From positions 307,676-371,675 of the IMG/VR virus record IMGVR_UViG_3300035212_003113: 64,000 nucleotides of DNA, one strand, 5' to 3'. Made by a program: the position numbers and the translations under genes. The stretch is from a virus. The notes under the pieces are model-generated. The model ran no database searches, was not told the DNA's origin, and worked only from the letters and a program-made list of their open reading frames with translations. Positions 26,735 to 33,900 of the stretch are shown here, piece after piece (within the stretch, counting starts at the first letter, position 1; every line of letters starts with the position of its first letter).

Positions 26735-27187
26735 ATGGGACGCGTAATTGCTGGCGTGTTGGCATTGTTCTTGAGTTCATGCATTGGACATGTGGAACCT
26801 GCTGTGCAGCCGACTGCGGTGGCGCCGGTAGCGTCTGCCGCAGCAGATGAAAAGACTGCTTTTTGCAGCATGGCACAGCAGCAGATGGCCCACAATGAAA
26901 CGGTCTCTAGAGCCAAAGCCGCTGAGGGCGGACTCGACCTAAAAATAAAGATTACGGAGTGCGACCTGGTAGGTAATTCTGCAGGTCGCATTTATTATAC
27001 CCTGAACACGACCATGGGCGAGCAGCCTGTTCTCACGGTTGACTCTGTTGCAATAATTATGCGTATCGATGGCACATGGACGATAGTGAAAGATTCGCCG
27101 ATCTATGTAATAAATCATGTACTAGGGGAGTTCTCTTGGTTCGTTAATGAACCGCTCACTGATGACGACCGAGGGCAGGATATATAG
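26735..27187 (+). CDS. Small lipoprotein
   Basis: I chose the ATG at 26735 after TGAGGTG. The 150-residue protein has a lipoprotein signal: MGRVIAGVLALFLSSC, with lipobox LSSC and Cys 16 as the lipidated residue. The mature part begins with a Pro/Ala/Val linker and then has a small folded domain. It should sit on the outer face of the inner membrane or in the outer membrane. Possible roles are lysis (spanin-like) or exclusion of other phages; no Rz-like partner is seen nearby. Confidence 0.72.
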   Translation: MGRVIAGVLALFLSSCIGHVEPAVQPTAVAPVASAAADEKTAFCSMAQQQMAHNETVSRAKAAEGGLDLKIKITECDLVGNSAGRIYYTLNTTMGEQPVLTVDSVAIIMRIDGTWTIVKDSPIYVINHVLGEFSWFVNEPLTDDDRGQDI

Positions 27188-27196
27188 GAGAGTGAA

Positions 27197-27466
27197 ATGG
27201 CCATTACACCAGATATTGCACTTGAGCTAACAGATGATCAGCTGATCACAATAGCAGATGTTCAAGCTGAAGTGGATCTGTACCTGGCCAATGAATACTC
27301 CGATGGCCGCAGCGTAGAGGTGCGTCACGCGCTTCTTGCGCCGCTATTTGCGTACGAAGAAAAAGTACTTGATGCGTTTGTGTTGATGTATCAGGCCGCC
27401 GGCTGGACGGTGGTCCGCTACCCTGACAAGCGTCAGGGCGATTGGCTCTCTTTTTCTAGAACCTGA
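27197..27466 (+). CDS. Small protein of unknown function
   Basis: The 89-residue protein has a GGAGAG site 7-8 nt before its ATG. It is acidic and helical and ends WTVVRYPDKRQGDWLSFSRT. Its end overlaps the convergent reverse-strand operon by 34 nt. No family is recognised. Confidence 0.6.
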   Translation: MAITPDIALELTDDQLITIADVQAEVDLYLANEYSDGRSVEVRHALLAPLFAYEEKVLDAFVLMYQAAGWTVVRYPDKRQGDWLSFSRT

Positions 27467-27819
27467 TCCACCCACCAGTTTATTGCCCCGGCTATAAAAG
27501 CTGATTGCTCTGCAGATATCCGCGCAACCAGTGCATCTCTGATCGCAAGCAGTTTTTTGGTAGCTGGTAGTCTCGAGAAACCCGGGCAATCTACGATCAC
27601 TGGCAACAGGTCCCTGCGTTTAAAAGGCGCCGGGCTGCCGGTCACCAATAGATGCGACAGCATATCGTCTTCTGGCTCAAGTACAAAACCCCATGCCGAT
27701 GAAGACAACACATAGCTGGGTCGACCACTGAAGTGCAGCTTAGTGGGGCGATTGGGAGAGGGCGCCTCTGCAGGTTCGTCATCGACCGTAAAGCGCACGC
27801 CGAGGTTTGCCAGCTTCAA
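27433..27819 (-). CDS. MKL-type small protein of unknown function
   Basis: The 128-residue protein starts MKLANLGVRFTVDDEPAEA. It is the last gene of a four-gene reverse operon and overlaps the gene before it as ATGA. No motif is recognised beyond the shared N-terminus. Confidence 0.6.
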   Translation of the reverse strand: MKLANLGVRFTVDDEPAEAPSPNRPTKLHFSGRPSYVLSSSAWGFVLEPEDDMLSHLLVTGSPAPFKRRDLLPVIVDCPGFSRLPATKKLLAIRDALVARISAEQSAFIAGAINWWVDQVLEKESQSP

Positions 27820-28061
27820 TAGAGCTCCAGGTATATCGCGACAATTTCTACGCCAAAGAGTCGCGACATTCGTTCTGCACTAAGTGGTGGGATCTGTTCC
27901 CGTCCTATCTCCCGGAAATCACCCAGCATGGTCATGTGCATTATGTCTGACGGAATGCTGTACTCCGCCATGACCTTTACATCACCGCTGGTGACGTCCT
28001 CTACACCAAGCAGGGAGTCGGAGATTATTACGTATTGAAACCGAATATCATCTAGTTTCAT
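27816..28061 (-). CDS. MKL-type small protein of unknown function
   Basis: The 81-residue protein starts MKLDDIRFQYVIISDSLLGV and is third in the reverse operon. It overlaps both neighbours by 4 nt. It ends LFGVEIVAIYLELY, a hydrophobic strand or helix. Confidence 0.6.
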   Translation of the reverse strand: MKLDDIRFQYVIISDSLLGVEDVTSGDVKVMAEYSIPSDIMHMTMLGDFREIGREQIPPLSAERMSRLFGVEIVAIYLELY

Positions 28062-28390
28062 AGTCCGCCTGAGTATGATCGGAACCAGCGAATACGTTCA
28101 AGAGAATCTGCGTCAAACAGATCTGCGTTGCTATCTAGATGGTTCGCAAGAGGAGCTCTGCAGTCTCCAGAACGGATGATGTCCGGCTTATACTCACTCC
28201 TATAGGTAGTGCGCTCGTAGTCATTCAAAGTAATCTTTTCTTCCCAGACGGAAATCAGCCCAATTCTGCGCCTTAGCCAGATCTCTATTATGTCATAGGA
28301 CGAGCCGATTACTAGTAGTGATACTGGCTGCAGGGCTCCTATTTCACGCCCACCGGTTTTAAAGTATGGGAAGAACCTGGATAATTTCAA
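28058..28390 (-). CDS. MKL-type small protein with TTG start
   Basis: I start this gene at the TTG at 28390, which overlaps the previous stop as TTGA and gives the N-terminus MKLSRFFPYFKTGG shared with the other small genes. Reading further upstream would only re-read the neighbour in another frame. The 110-residue product has strands such as ALQPVSLLVIGSSYDIIEIW. Function is unknown. Confidence 0.58.
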   Translation of the reverse strand: MKLSRFFPYFKTGGREIGALQPVSLLVIGSSYDIIEIWLRRRIGLISVWEEKITLNDYERTTYRSEYKPDIIRSGDCRAPLANHLDSNADLFDADSLERIRWFRSYSGGL

Positions 28391-28974
28391 GGGGTTGCTA
28401 TACTGGCTGCCCGTCGCGCGAGCTCGGCATCGAGAGCATCTGCCTCTGCAAAAAGACCTTCTGCATCTAGTCGCTCGGCAAGTGCTGCCAACTCTGTAGA
28501 CCGCAGCTCGCTGAGCGTCTCTGTATCGGCGCCTGCCAGGCGGACTATGCCTTCGAAAAGGGGCAGTAGAGTGGCGCGTGCTTTTTTCTTTTTCTTGGCC
28601 TTGGCATCTGCAGCATCCATCTGGCGCACGATTTTGCGAGCCCAAGCATAGCCGGGCTGGCCGCCCCAAATAGCGCCCGCAATATAGCCGCGATCAGTTT
28701 GAGGAGTTTTACCGGGATCGACCTTGATATTTTTCTCATGCCGCATGAAAAAACGCAACATGCGACGTACGGTTGATGGATTAAGAGTGTTGCGGTTCTT
28801 AAGGTTTACTGCGCGCTGAACACCAGATCCAACGCCTTCTTTCTTGGCCTGACTGGTAGTAAGTCCACCCTTGTGGCTTTTCTTGGCTTTTTGGCGCAGC
28901 TCAAGGCCGCGAGCCGCCGCATCGGCAACGCTCTTCGGCGGTTTAAAGTCTATGTGATCGTATTTGCCGGCCAT
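28387..28974 (-). CDS. Basic protein of a conserved phage type, function unknown
   Basis: The 195-residue protein begins MAGKYDHIDFKPPKSVADAA and is Lys-rich. Its core, NPSTVRRMLRFFMRHEKN followed by GYIAGAIWGGQPGYAWARKI, resembles a conserved domain found in many large-phage genomes next to head or replication proteins. The C-terminus is a helical acidic region. It is the first gene of the reverse operon. Confidence 0.62.
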   Translation of the reverse strand: MAGKYDHIDFKPPKSVADAAARGLELRQKAKKSHKGGLTTSQAKKEGVGSGVQRAVNLKNRNTLNPSTVRRMLRFFMRHEKNIKVDPGKTPQTDRGYIAGAIWGGQPGYAWARKIVRQMDAADAKAKKKKKARATLLPLFEGIVRLAGADTETLSELRSTELAALAERLDAEGLFAEADALDAELARRAASIATP

Positions 28975-28994
28975 TGTTCACCTCTTTTTTACTA

Positions 28995-29028
28995 GCGGAA
29001 ATATCCTATGAATAGATATATTTTCCGC
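28995..29028. promoter_or_regulatory. Imperfect inverted repeat in a divergent gap
   Basis: GCGGAAATATC (28995-29005) faces GATATATTTTCCGC (29015-29028) between two divergent operons. It is AT-rich and symmetric, so it could hold operator or promoter elements for both directions. Confidence 0.4.
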
Positions 29029-29086
29029 ACTGTTATTTGGCGCAGCAAGCGCGCTGATTCGCATCTCCTGTAAGAATATTTGCAAA

Positions 29087-29437
29087 ATGAAGCTGGCTAA
29101 TTTCTTTTACCTTCTTAGCGATGAACAAGTCTTCACCATATTCCGAGCCGTGTATCGTCCATCGGTGTCCGATGCCGCAATTACAGAGCTTGTTCAGCTA
29201 TGTCTGAGTTCAATACCCGACGACATCATAATCTCCGAGTGGTTTCTTTTTGAAGAGCTGCGACTAACAAGACGAAACAATAGACAATTGCCTGCGAAAA
29301 CATTTTACCTTATGTCATCAGATGATAAAAAACAGTACTTCATCCGTCATAGCGGCAATCGTCGCCGCCCTCTTTCGCATATCGGCTTTGCCGCTATTGC
29401 ATACCCGCTCAACATGCGGCTACTGGTAAAGCTATGA
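29087..29437 (+). CDS. MKL-type small protein of unknown function
   Basis: The 116-residue protein starts MKLANFFYLLSDEQVFTIFR. It is the first of twelve forward genes that nearly all overlap by a few bases. It is basic in the middle (LRLTRRNNRQLP) with no known motif. Confidence 0.6.
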   Translation: MKLANFFYLLSDEQVFTIFRAVYRPSVSDAAITELVQLCLSSIPDDIIISEWFLFEELRLTRRNNRQLPAKTFYLMSSDDKKQYFIRHSGNRRRPLSHIGFAAIAYPLNMRLLVKL

Positions 29438-29796
29438 AGCTGGATTCACTCTCGCTTGCTTTTGGTGGGCCAGCGGCAATATCGGCATTTATAGCGAAAT
29501 GCATGTTCCCATATAGGCTGCATTCAGAGGACATGTCTGCTGTCGTCTCAAAGGTACTGGATGAGCAAGGCTACATTCTGTATTCCCCGCGCTACTCTGT
29601 CTCTATATGGGATACTGCTTGGCCGCACCGGGTATGGATGTTTAGCAAAGATTATCAGGCATTTAATCGAGCAGAGGATGAGCCTACGTGCGGGCATTAT
29701 GTGCAGCCGATACTGCAGATATCTGCTCAGCGCAGCAGGGGAGAGTTACAGGCATCTGTAATAAAGCATGTGCTGAAGAGGCCGGTAGAAAAATGA
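29434..29796 (+). CDS. MKL-type small protein of unknown function
   Basis: The 120-residue protein starts MKLDSLSLAFGGPAAISAFI, close in pattern to other MKLD proteins of the group. It overlaps the previous stop as ATGA. Function is unknown. Confidence 0.6.
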   Translation: MKLDSLSLAFGGPAAISAFIAKCMFPYRLHSEDMSAVVSKVLDEQGYILYSPRYSVSIWDTAWPHRVWMFSKDYQAFNRAEDEPTCGHYVQPILQISAQRSRGELQASVIKHVLKRPVEK

Positions 29797-30032
29797 AAAC
29801 AGAGTCGTACATACTTCGATTCGGCGACGCGGCACAAATACGGGAACTTGCACGCGATACCCTTGATAACGCCGGAATAGTATGTGATGCAGAGGCAGAT
29901 GCTTTTGTAATTAAAGCCGGCTATGCTCAGCAAATGGCGGCTTCCGCAGGGTCTGCTTGTATGTCTGTGAAGATCATAAATAAAAAGTTGTACATCAGTG
30001 GCGAAGCTAACGGCCTAATGTTCACCATATGA
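29793..30032 (+). CDS. MKL-group small protein (MKTES start)
   Basis: The ATG at 29793 overlaps the previous stop as ATGA; upstream in-frame sequence belongs to another frame of the neighbour. The 79-residue product starts MKTESYILRFGDAAQIRELA, which follows the same pattern as the MKLD proteins with Leu 3 replaced. Function is unknown. Confidence 0.58.
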   Translation: MKTESYILRFGDAAQIRELARDTLDNAGIVCDAEADAFVIKAGYAQQMAASAGSACMSVKIINKKLYISGEANGLMFTI

Positions 30033-30463
30033 AACTAGATACCTGGGCTTTTAATAATCTGAGTAGCCACGAGCTGCTACAATATCTATTTATCACAGGA
30101 TGTCCACCGCTAGATAAGAACGGTGTTGATGCCATCATATCACTACTAGACTCATTCTGTAGGCGGCGCTCTACAGCAGGAAAGCACCACAAGCTCCTTT
30201 GGGCAACTGTATCTCAAACAGGCGGTCGATATCTGCATTACTATTCATCAAGGATCTTCTCCAGGTATCCACGGTATACCGTCAAGTACCATGTATTATC
30301 CTCTCCTCCTCCGGCACCAGACTGGGTCCTGCTGCAATGGATTGATGGCAGCGGGTTCTCCCGTGAAGCGATGCGCAGGCTGAACATCTGCATCCGCCCG
30401 TCTGCGCTTAACGCCTCTGGGCATCCGATACCACGAAGGAGCAGCAAATATGAAGATGCATAA
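30029..30463 (+). CDS. MKL-type small protein of unknown function
   Basis: The 144-residue protein starts MKLDTWAFNNLSSHELLQYL and overlaps its upstream neighbour by 4 nt. The C-terminus is basic. No known domain is recognised. Confidence 0.6.
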   Translation: MKLDTWAFNNLSSHELLQYLFITGCPPLDKNGVDAIISLLDSFCRRRSTAGKHHKLLWATVSQTGGRYLHYYSSRIFSRYPRYTVKYHVLSSPPPAPDWVLLQWIDGSGFSREAMRRLNICIRPSALNASGHPIPRRSSKYEDA

Positions 30464-30719
30464 TTGGATTTTTAAGAATGGTTCGGCCCTGGAGATCGCT
30501 CAAGAGTTGTCTCGCCTTACCCGTTACTCCCCTGAGCGCCTGGCCGAGGCCGCTGCATTTATCGCCTCCTTTCGCCCAAGCGACATTCGCTTTGCCCTTG
30601 GTTCAGCCGTATGGGCAGATGGAACCTTTACAGAAGTAGACTGTGAAGAGCCAGCGGCTCGCCTAGAGGTATGGATGTCTACAGAGTTTGGCGACCACAT
30701 GATTACAGTCGACATCTGA
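30450..30719 (+). CDS. MKL-group small protein (MKM start)
   Basis: The 89-residue protein starts MKMHNWIFKNGSALEIAQEL, which lines up well with the N-terminus of the gene before it (W, F, N/K and a following amphipathic helix). It overlaps that gene by 14 nt. The two look like diverged tandem copies. Confidence 0.6.
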   Translation: MKMHNWIFKNGSALEIAQELSRLTRYSPERLAEAAAFIASFRPSDIRFALGSAVWADGTFTEVDCEEPAARLEVWMSTEFGDHMITVDI

Positions 30720-30746
30720 TTATGGATAATGCAGCAATAGTTCGGG

Positions 30747-31037
30747 ATGAAACTGCTGCCATTTTCATACAAATTACATCCCGGACCAGAAACGCAAATA
30801 GGCTATTGCGGATACATGATGTTTATCCGCGCAACATCCACACTAGGAAAGCCTGTTGCATTTGCAGTTTATTATGACAACAATCTGTACGTCTGGCATG
30901 TTTCTCCACTCGCATATGGAGAGCTAGAGCTTCCGGACGCGTCGGATCTATGTGATGCGATCTACGCTGCCAGGAAAACAGAGATAGTTCTGCTGCTCGC
31001 AGAAGCAAGGTGCAAGAATGAAGCTAAGAACACTTGA
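30747..31037 (+). CDS. MKL-type small protein of unknown function
   Basis: The 96-residue protein starts MKLLPFSYKLHPGPETQIGY. It belongs to a sub-group of five tandem genes with an E/S-Y strand, a middle strand block and a final helix of about 20 residues. It overlaps the next gene by 20 nt. Confidence 0.58.
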   Translation: MKLLPFSYKLHPGPETQIGYCGYMMFIRATSTLGKPVAFAVYYDNNLYVWHVSPLAYGELELPDASDLCDAIYAARKTEIVLLLAEARCKNEAKNT

Positions 31038-31296
31038 ATATCGGATCGAGTCACAGAAGGCTGGCGAGGTTGGCCTAACAGTAACAGCTTCTCATCCGGA
31101 TGGTGAGGTCCACCAGTTTCATGTATGCCCGGTCGGCAGCGGCCAGATTGGCTTTATTTCACGTGACATTATAACGCGGATGCGCGCCGGTGACTCTGCC
31201 GGGGCCAGGAGTCTATCAGATCTTTATCGCGCTATCTTTGCGGTTCATGCCTCTGGTATTGAAGCCGAGCCTAGTTATCGCTTTTCAGGTTTGTGA
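31018..31296 (+). CDS. MKL-EY sub-family protein
   Basis: The 92-residue protein starts MKLRTLEYRI and has SHPDGEVHQFHVCPVGSGQI. The HPDGE-x-H motif recurs in the next two genes, so these are tandem paralogs. The C-terminal helix reads ARSLSDLYRAIFAVHASGIE. Function is unknown. Confidence 0.62.
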   Translation: MKLRTLEYRIESQKAGEVGLTVTASHPDGEVHQFHVCPVGSGQIGFISRDIITRMRAGDSAGARSLSDLYRAIFAVHASGIEAEPSYRFSGL

Positions 31297-31297
31297 A

Positions 31298-31564
31298 GTG
31301 AAGCTGCGGGATTTTGAATATGAGATTGTGCTATCGCGTATTTACTCATGGTCATCTTATTCTACAACGGTGCACGCGGTACTGGTCCATCCTGACGGCG
31401 AAGAGCATCACATTTATTTCTATGAGCATGAGCCACCAGGCCCAGGTAAAGCCTTTTGGTCCGTAGGCGGCACGAATAATACTAATTATGCTGAGCTGCA
31501 GGAGATGCAGCGTTTTTATCATCGCATCTATGCTACCAGGCTTGCCGACATGTTGAAGAAATGA
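31298..31564 (+). CDS. MKL-EY sub-family protein with GTG start
   Basis: I chose GTG at 31298 because it gives MKLRDFEYEIVLS in line with the paralogs and lies 1 nt after the previous stop. The 88-residue product has HPDGEEHHIYFYEHEPPG and a final helix (EMQRFYHRIYATRLADML). Function is unknown. Confidence 0.6.
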   Translation: MKLRDFEYEIVLSRIYSWSSYSTTVHAVLVHPDGEEHHIYFYEHEPPGPGKAFWSVGGTNNTNYAELQEMQRFYHRIYATRLADMLKK

Positions 31565-31851
31565 AGTTACAATACTTTGAATACGAGGTTCATGTTGTTG
31601 ATGACGCTGCAGCGCCGCCAGATCTCGCTTCGCGTTCTGCAATGACACTGCGAATAACACACCCGTCTGGAGAGAATCATATATTTTATATATATCCTAC
31701 GGGGTTAGGCTGGAATGACCCTGCAGTTTGGTCTCCGGATATCGTGCGACTATTACAGGAGTCGCGTACAGTAGAGGCAAGTTCGCTATATCATCTGCTC
31801 AAGACACTGGTCCGCTTGAACGCTAGAAAGATCCTAGGTGATCGCCAATGA
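31561..31851 (+). CDS. MKL-EY sub-family protein
   Basis: The 96-residue protein starts MKLQYFEYEVHVV and has THPSGENHIFYIYPTGLG, the same block as its two upstream neighbours. The final helix is ASSLYHLLKTLVRLNARKI. It overlaps both neighbours by 4 nt. Confidence 0.62.
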   Translation: MKLQYFEYEVHVVDDAAAPPDLASRSAMTLRITHPSGENHIFYIYPTGLGWNDPAVWSPDIVRLLQESRTVEASSLYHLLKTLVRLNARKILGDRQ

Positions 31852-32135
31852 AGCTAGAGGCACTTGAATACCGAATAACTGCAATAGAGTCGGTCGTTGC
31901 CGGAGTCGCAGAGATAACCGCACAACACTCCGAGCGGGAGCTGCAGTTTCAAATAATAACATATACTGAAAAGCCAATGGCTCTGTCGCATCACATACTC
32001 AGTGCCATTGAGGCAAATAACATGGCTCAGGTCCATGCCTTTTCCTCACTATTCCTTTCGATCTATTCTCTCAATAAAGAGCAGATCGATGGCTTCTTGC
32101 GGGAGAAATATGAAGCTAGAAAACTTCCAGTATAA
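31848..32135 (+). CDS. MKL-EY sub-family protein
   Basis: The 95-residue protein starts MKLEALEYRITAIESVVAG. The HPDGE block is reduced to HSERELQFQI, but the closing helix (FSSLFLSIYSLNKEQIDGFL) keeps the family pattern. Its end overlaps the next gene by 26 nt. Confidence 0.6.
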   Translation: MKLEALEYRITAIESVVAGVAEITAQHSERELQFQIITYTEKPMALSHHILSAIEANNMAQVHAFSSLFLSIYSLNKEQIDGFLREKYEARKLPV

Positions 32136-32400
32136 GATTTATGCTGCCAGAGAAAACAACTACTACCGGATAAGAGCGATCTCCCCGAGCGCCTGCCACG
32201 ATTTTAATGTGCACCACTCGCTGACCCTTAAGTATACCGTAGTGGTTTCAGATGAGATATCTGCTCTGCTAGAAGATCGCTTTGCAGATGAGGCGATTGC
32301 CTTGCGTGCCAGACTCACTTCGCTTTTTATGACGCACCAGGCTGCAATAGATGCCGCTACGGAGCGCTGCGCTGAATTTGTAGAGGTGTATTGCCCATGA
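32110..32400 (+). CDS. MKL-EY sub-family protein
   Basis: I chose the ATG at 32110, which gives MKLENFQYKIYAAR after GGGAGAAAT. The 96-residue product follows the family layout, ending ALRARLTSLFMTHQAAIDAA. It overlaps the next start as ATGA. Confidence 0.6.
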   Translation: MKLENFQYKIYAARENNYYRIRAISPSACHDFNVHHSLTLKYTVVVSDEISALLEDRFADEAIALRARLTSLFMTHQAAIDAATERCAEFVEVYCP

Positions 32401-32651
32401 AGCTAGCAGATATACCAAGAAAATATCCGGAGATATTTGTAGAGCTGCCGTTGCTGCAACAGGCTGCCGCCCTGGAGGAGTCTGGCTATATTGTAAAGCT
32501 GGATACCAGACTGACTGAATTCTCTATAAGTGAGTCGCAGCAGTATGAAGATATATATAGTTTTTCTGGATTTGCTGCTAGAGAGCTGCGGGCCGTGTCC
32601 CGCACAATTACCTATCGCGGCGGCGGGGTCACGCTGATAATCGACTGCTAG
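32397..32651 (+). CDS. MKL-type small protein of unknown function
   Basis: The ATG at 32397 overlaps the previous stop. The 84-residue product starts MKLADIPRKYPEIFVELPLL and is the last of the tandem set. Its stop overlaps the end of the convergent reverse gene by 4 nt. Confidence 0.6.
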   Translation: MKLADIPRKYPEIFVELPLLQQAAALEESGYIVKLDTRLTEFSISESQQYEDIYSFSGFAARELRAVSRTITYRGGGVTLIIDC

Positions 32652-33811
32652 CCGGTTCTTATGCCATCCAGCCAGTATTCTGTACTGCCATCGCTCCATA
32701 TGATAGCCGGTCCGCCTTCTCTATGAAGCACGCCGTGGCGGTGCCAGAACCGTGATCCGTCTTCCTGCATATAGGAGGGCGTATCGTTCCAGCTATGCAG
32801 TAGACCACGGTTATACCAGCATTTTGCACCACGGGCAGTTACTACTGCTGGGACAATTAACCCTCCTAGATCGCTATGCAGCAGCCCGCGCTCATCGAGC
32901 ACAATGCGCTTCGCACTGCTCCATGTCCATTCCCCAACACTGCGTATTCTTTTTGCCGCATAGCGCTCATGACGTAAGTGCTTGCGTAGCATGCTATGCA
33001 GCCCTTGTACGAGCACCGGATCTATACAAGTGTTATTTGTATAATCTTTAAACTGGCGCGAGCCGTATTCAAACTGATAGATGCCCCCAGTTCGACGGTT
33101 CATGAATACAAATAGCACAAAGCCGGCATCTGGATTATGGTACTTCTCGAAATAATTCTTCTCCATGCCACTGAGGGATGTGCACCAGAATGTGCCATTA
33201 CCCCAATACTTTGCCGCCTCGCTACTTAGAGGGACTACGATGTCCCATTCGGCCTCGTCTATCCATTCGCCGGTACGGTCTTCTCCACCAATCCACCCTG
33301 GCGGTCCTGCCGGGCCGCCTTTCACGTATTCGGTTTCCCGGCGCGCAGCTGCCTGCAGTGCTACCCAGCGTCCTTTTGCTCGCGCCTTTGCCTCAGCAGC
33401 ACCGGCTCGCCGCCATCCGCGGCTAATTGCTCCACGCAAACCGTTATAATCTAGCAGATGAATATTCCTGTCACCCGTGTCTAGCCAACGGTGTATTCTG
33501 TGATAAAGCTCGAGCAGGCGGGGCGCTTCTCTCATTCCACTGTACACTAGTTTTCCTGTCCATGACATGGTCGTTACAAGGCGCTTGCGTAGCCATATTA
33601 TGACTTCACCCATGAACTCGTCTGCAACGTCTGTGGGAAGCAGGCGGCATAGCATTGTAGCAAATTCTTCTCGCAGGTCTATATCACCTGGATCAGCGCC
33701 TATTAGCGCCCATACCTGCCCTCGCAGCCGCCGCCGCCAGCGCTCATCAAACAGATAGCGCAGCTCTTCGCCAGTGCGACTGTTCTCGGAAATACGGGTA
33801 CGCCAGTCCAT
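32648..33811 (-). CDS. Protein with a WCT-type domain and MORN-like C-terminal repeats
   Basis: The 387-residue protein has a helical N-terminal half, then a block WDIVVPLSSEAAKYWGNGTF, WCTSLSG, YFEKYHNPDAGFVLFVF and GGIYQFEYGSRQFKDYTNN. This resembles a domain seen in PcfJ-like and other phage proteins, in which a WCT motif precedes a Y-F/Q-x-F block. The last 70 residues hold repeats of the type W-x2-G-LLH and DGSRFWHRHGVLHREGGPAI, similar to MORN-like surface repeats. Function is unknown. Confidence 0.6.
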   Translation of the reverse strand: MDWRTRISENSRTGEELRYLFDERWRRRLRGQVWALIGADPGDIDLREEFATMLCRLLPTDVADEFMGEVIIWLRKRLVTTMSWTGKLVYSGMREAPRLLELYHRIHRWLDTGDRNIHLLDYNGLRGAISRGWRRAGAAEAKARAKGRWVALQAAARRETEYVKGGPAGPPGWIGGEDRTGEWIDEAEWDIVVPLSSEAAKYWGNGTFWCTSLSGMEKNYFEKYHNPDAGFVLFVFMNRRTGGIYQFEYGSRQFKDYTNNTCIDPVLVQGLHSMLRKHLRHERYAAKRIRSVGEWTWSSAKRIVLDERGLLHSDLGGLIVPAVVTARGAKCWYNRGLLHSWNDTPSYMQEDGSRFWHRHGVLHREGGPAIIWSDGSTEYWLDGIRTG

Positions 33812-33900
33812 GCACTACACCTGTTTAATTAGATTGCACTGCATTGACTCTATTTTTAATATTACTGAGTGATGGAAACCCTGCTCAACAAGAGGAAAAG

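Noticed and set aside
28391-28669. Upstream extension of the reverse gene ending at 28058
   Set aside because: The extra residues are an Arg/Cys-rich out-of-frame reading of the neighbouring gene; the TTGA overlap at 28390 gives an MKL start like its relatives.
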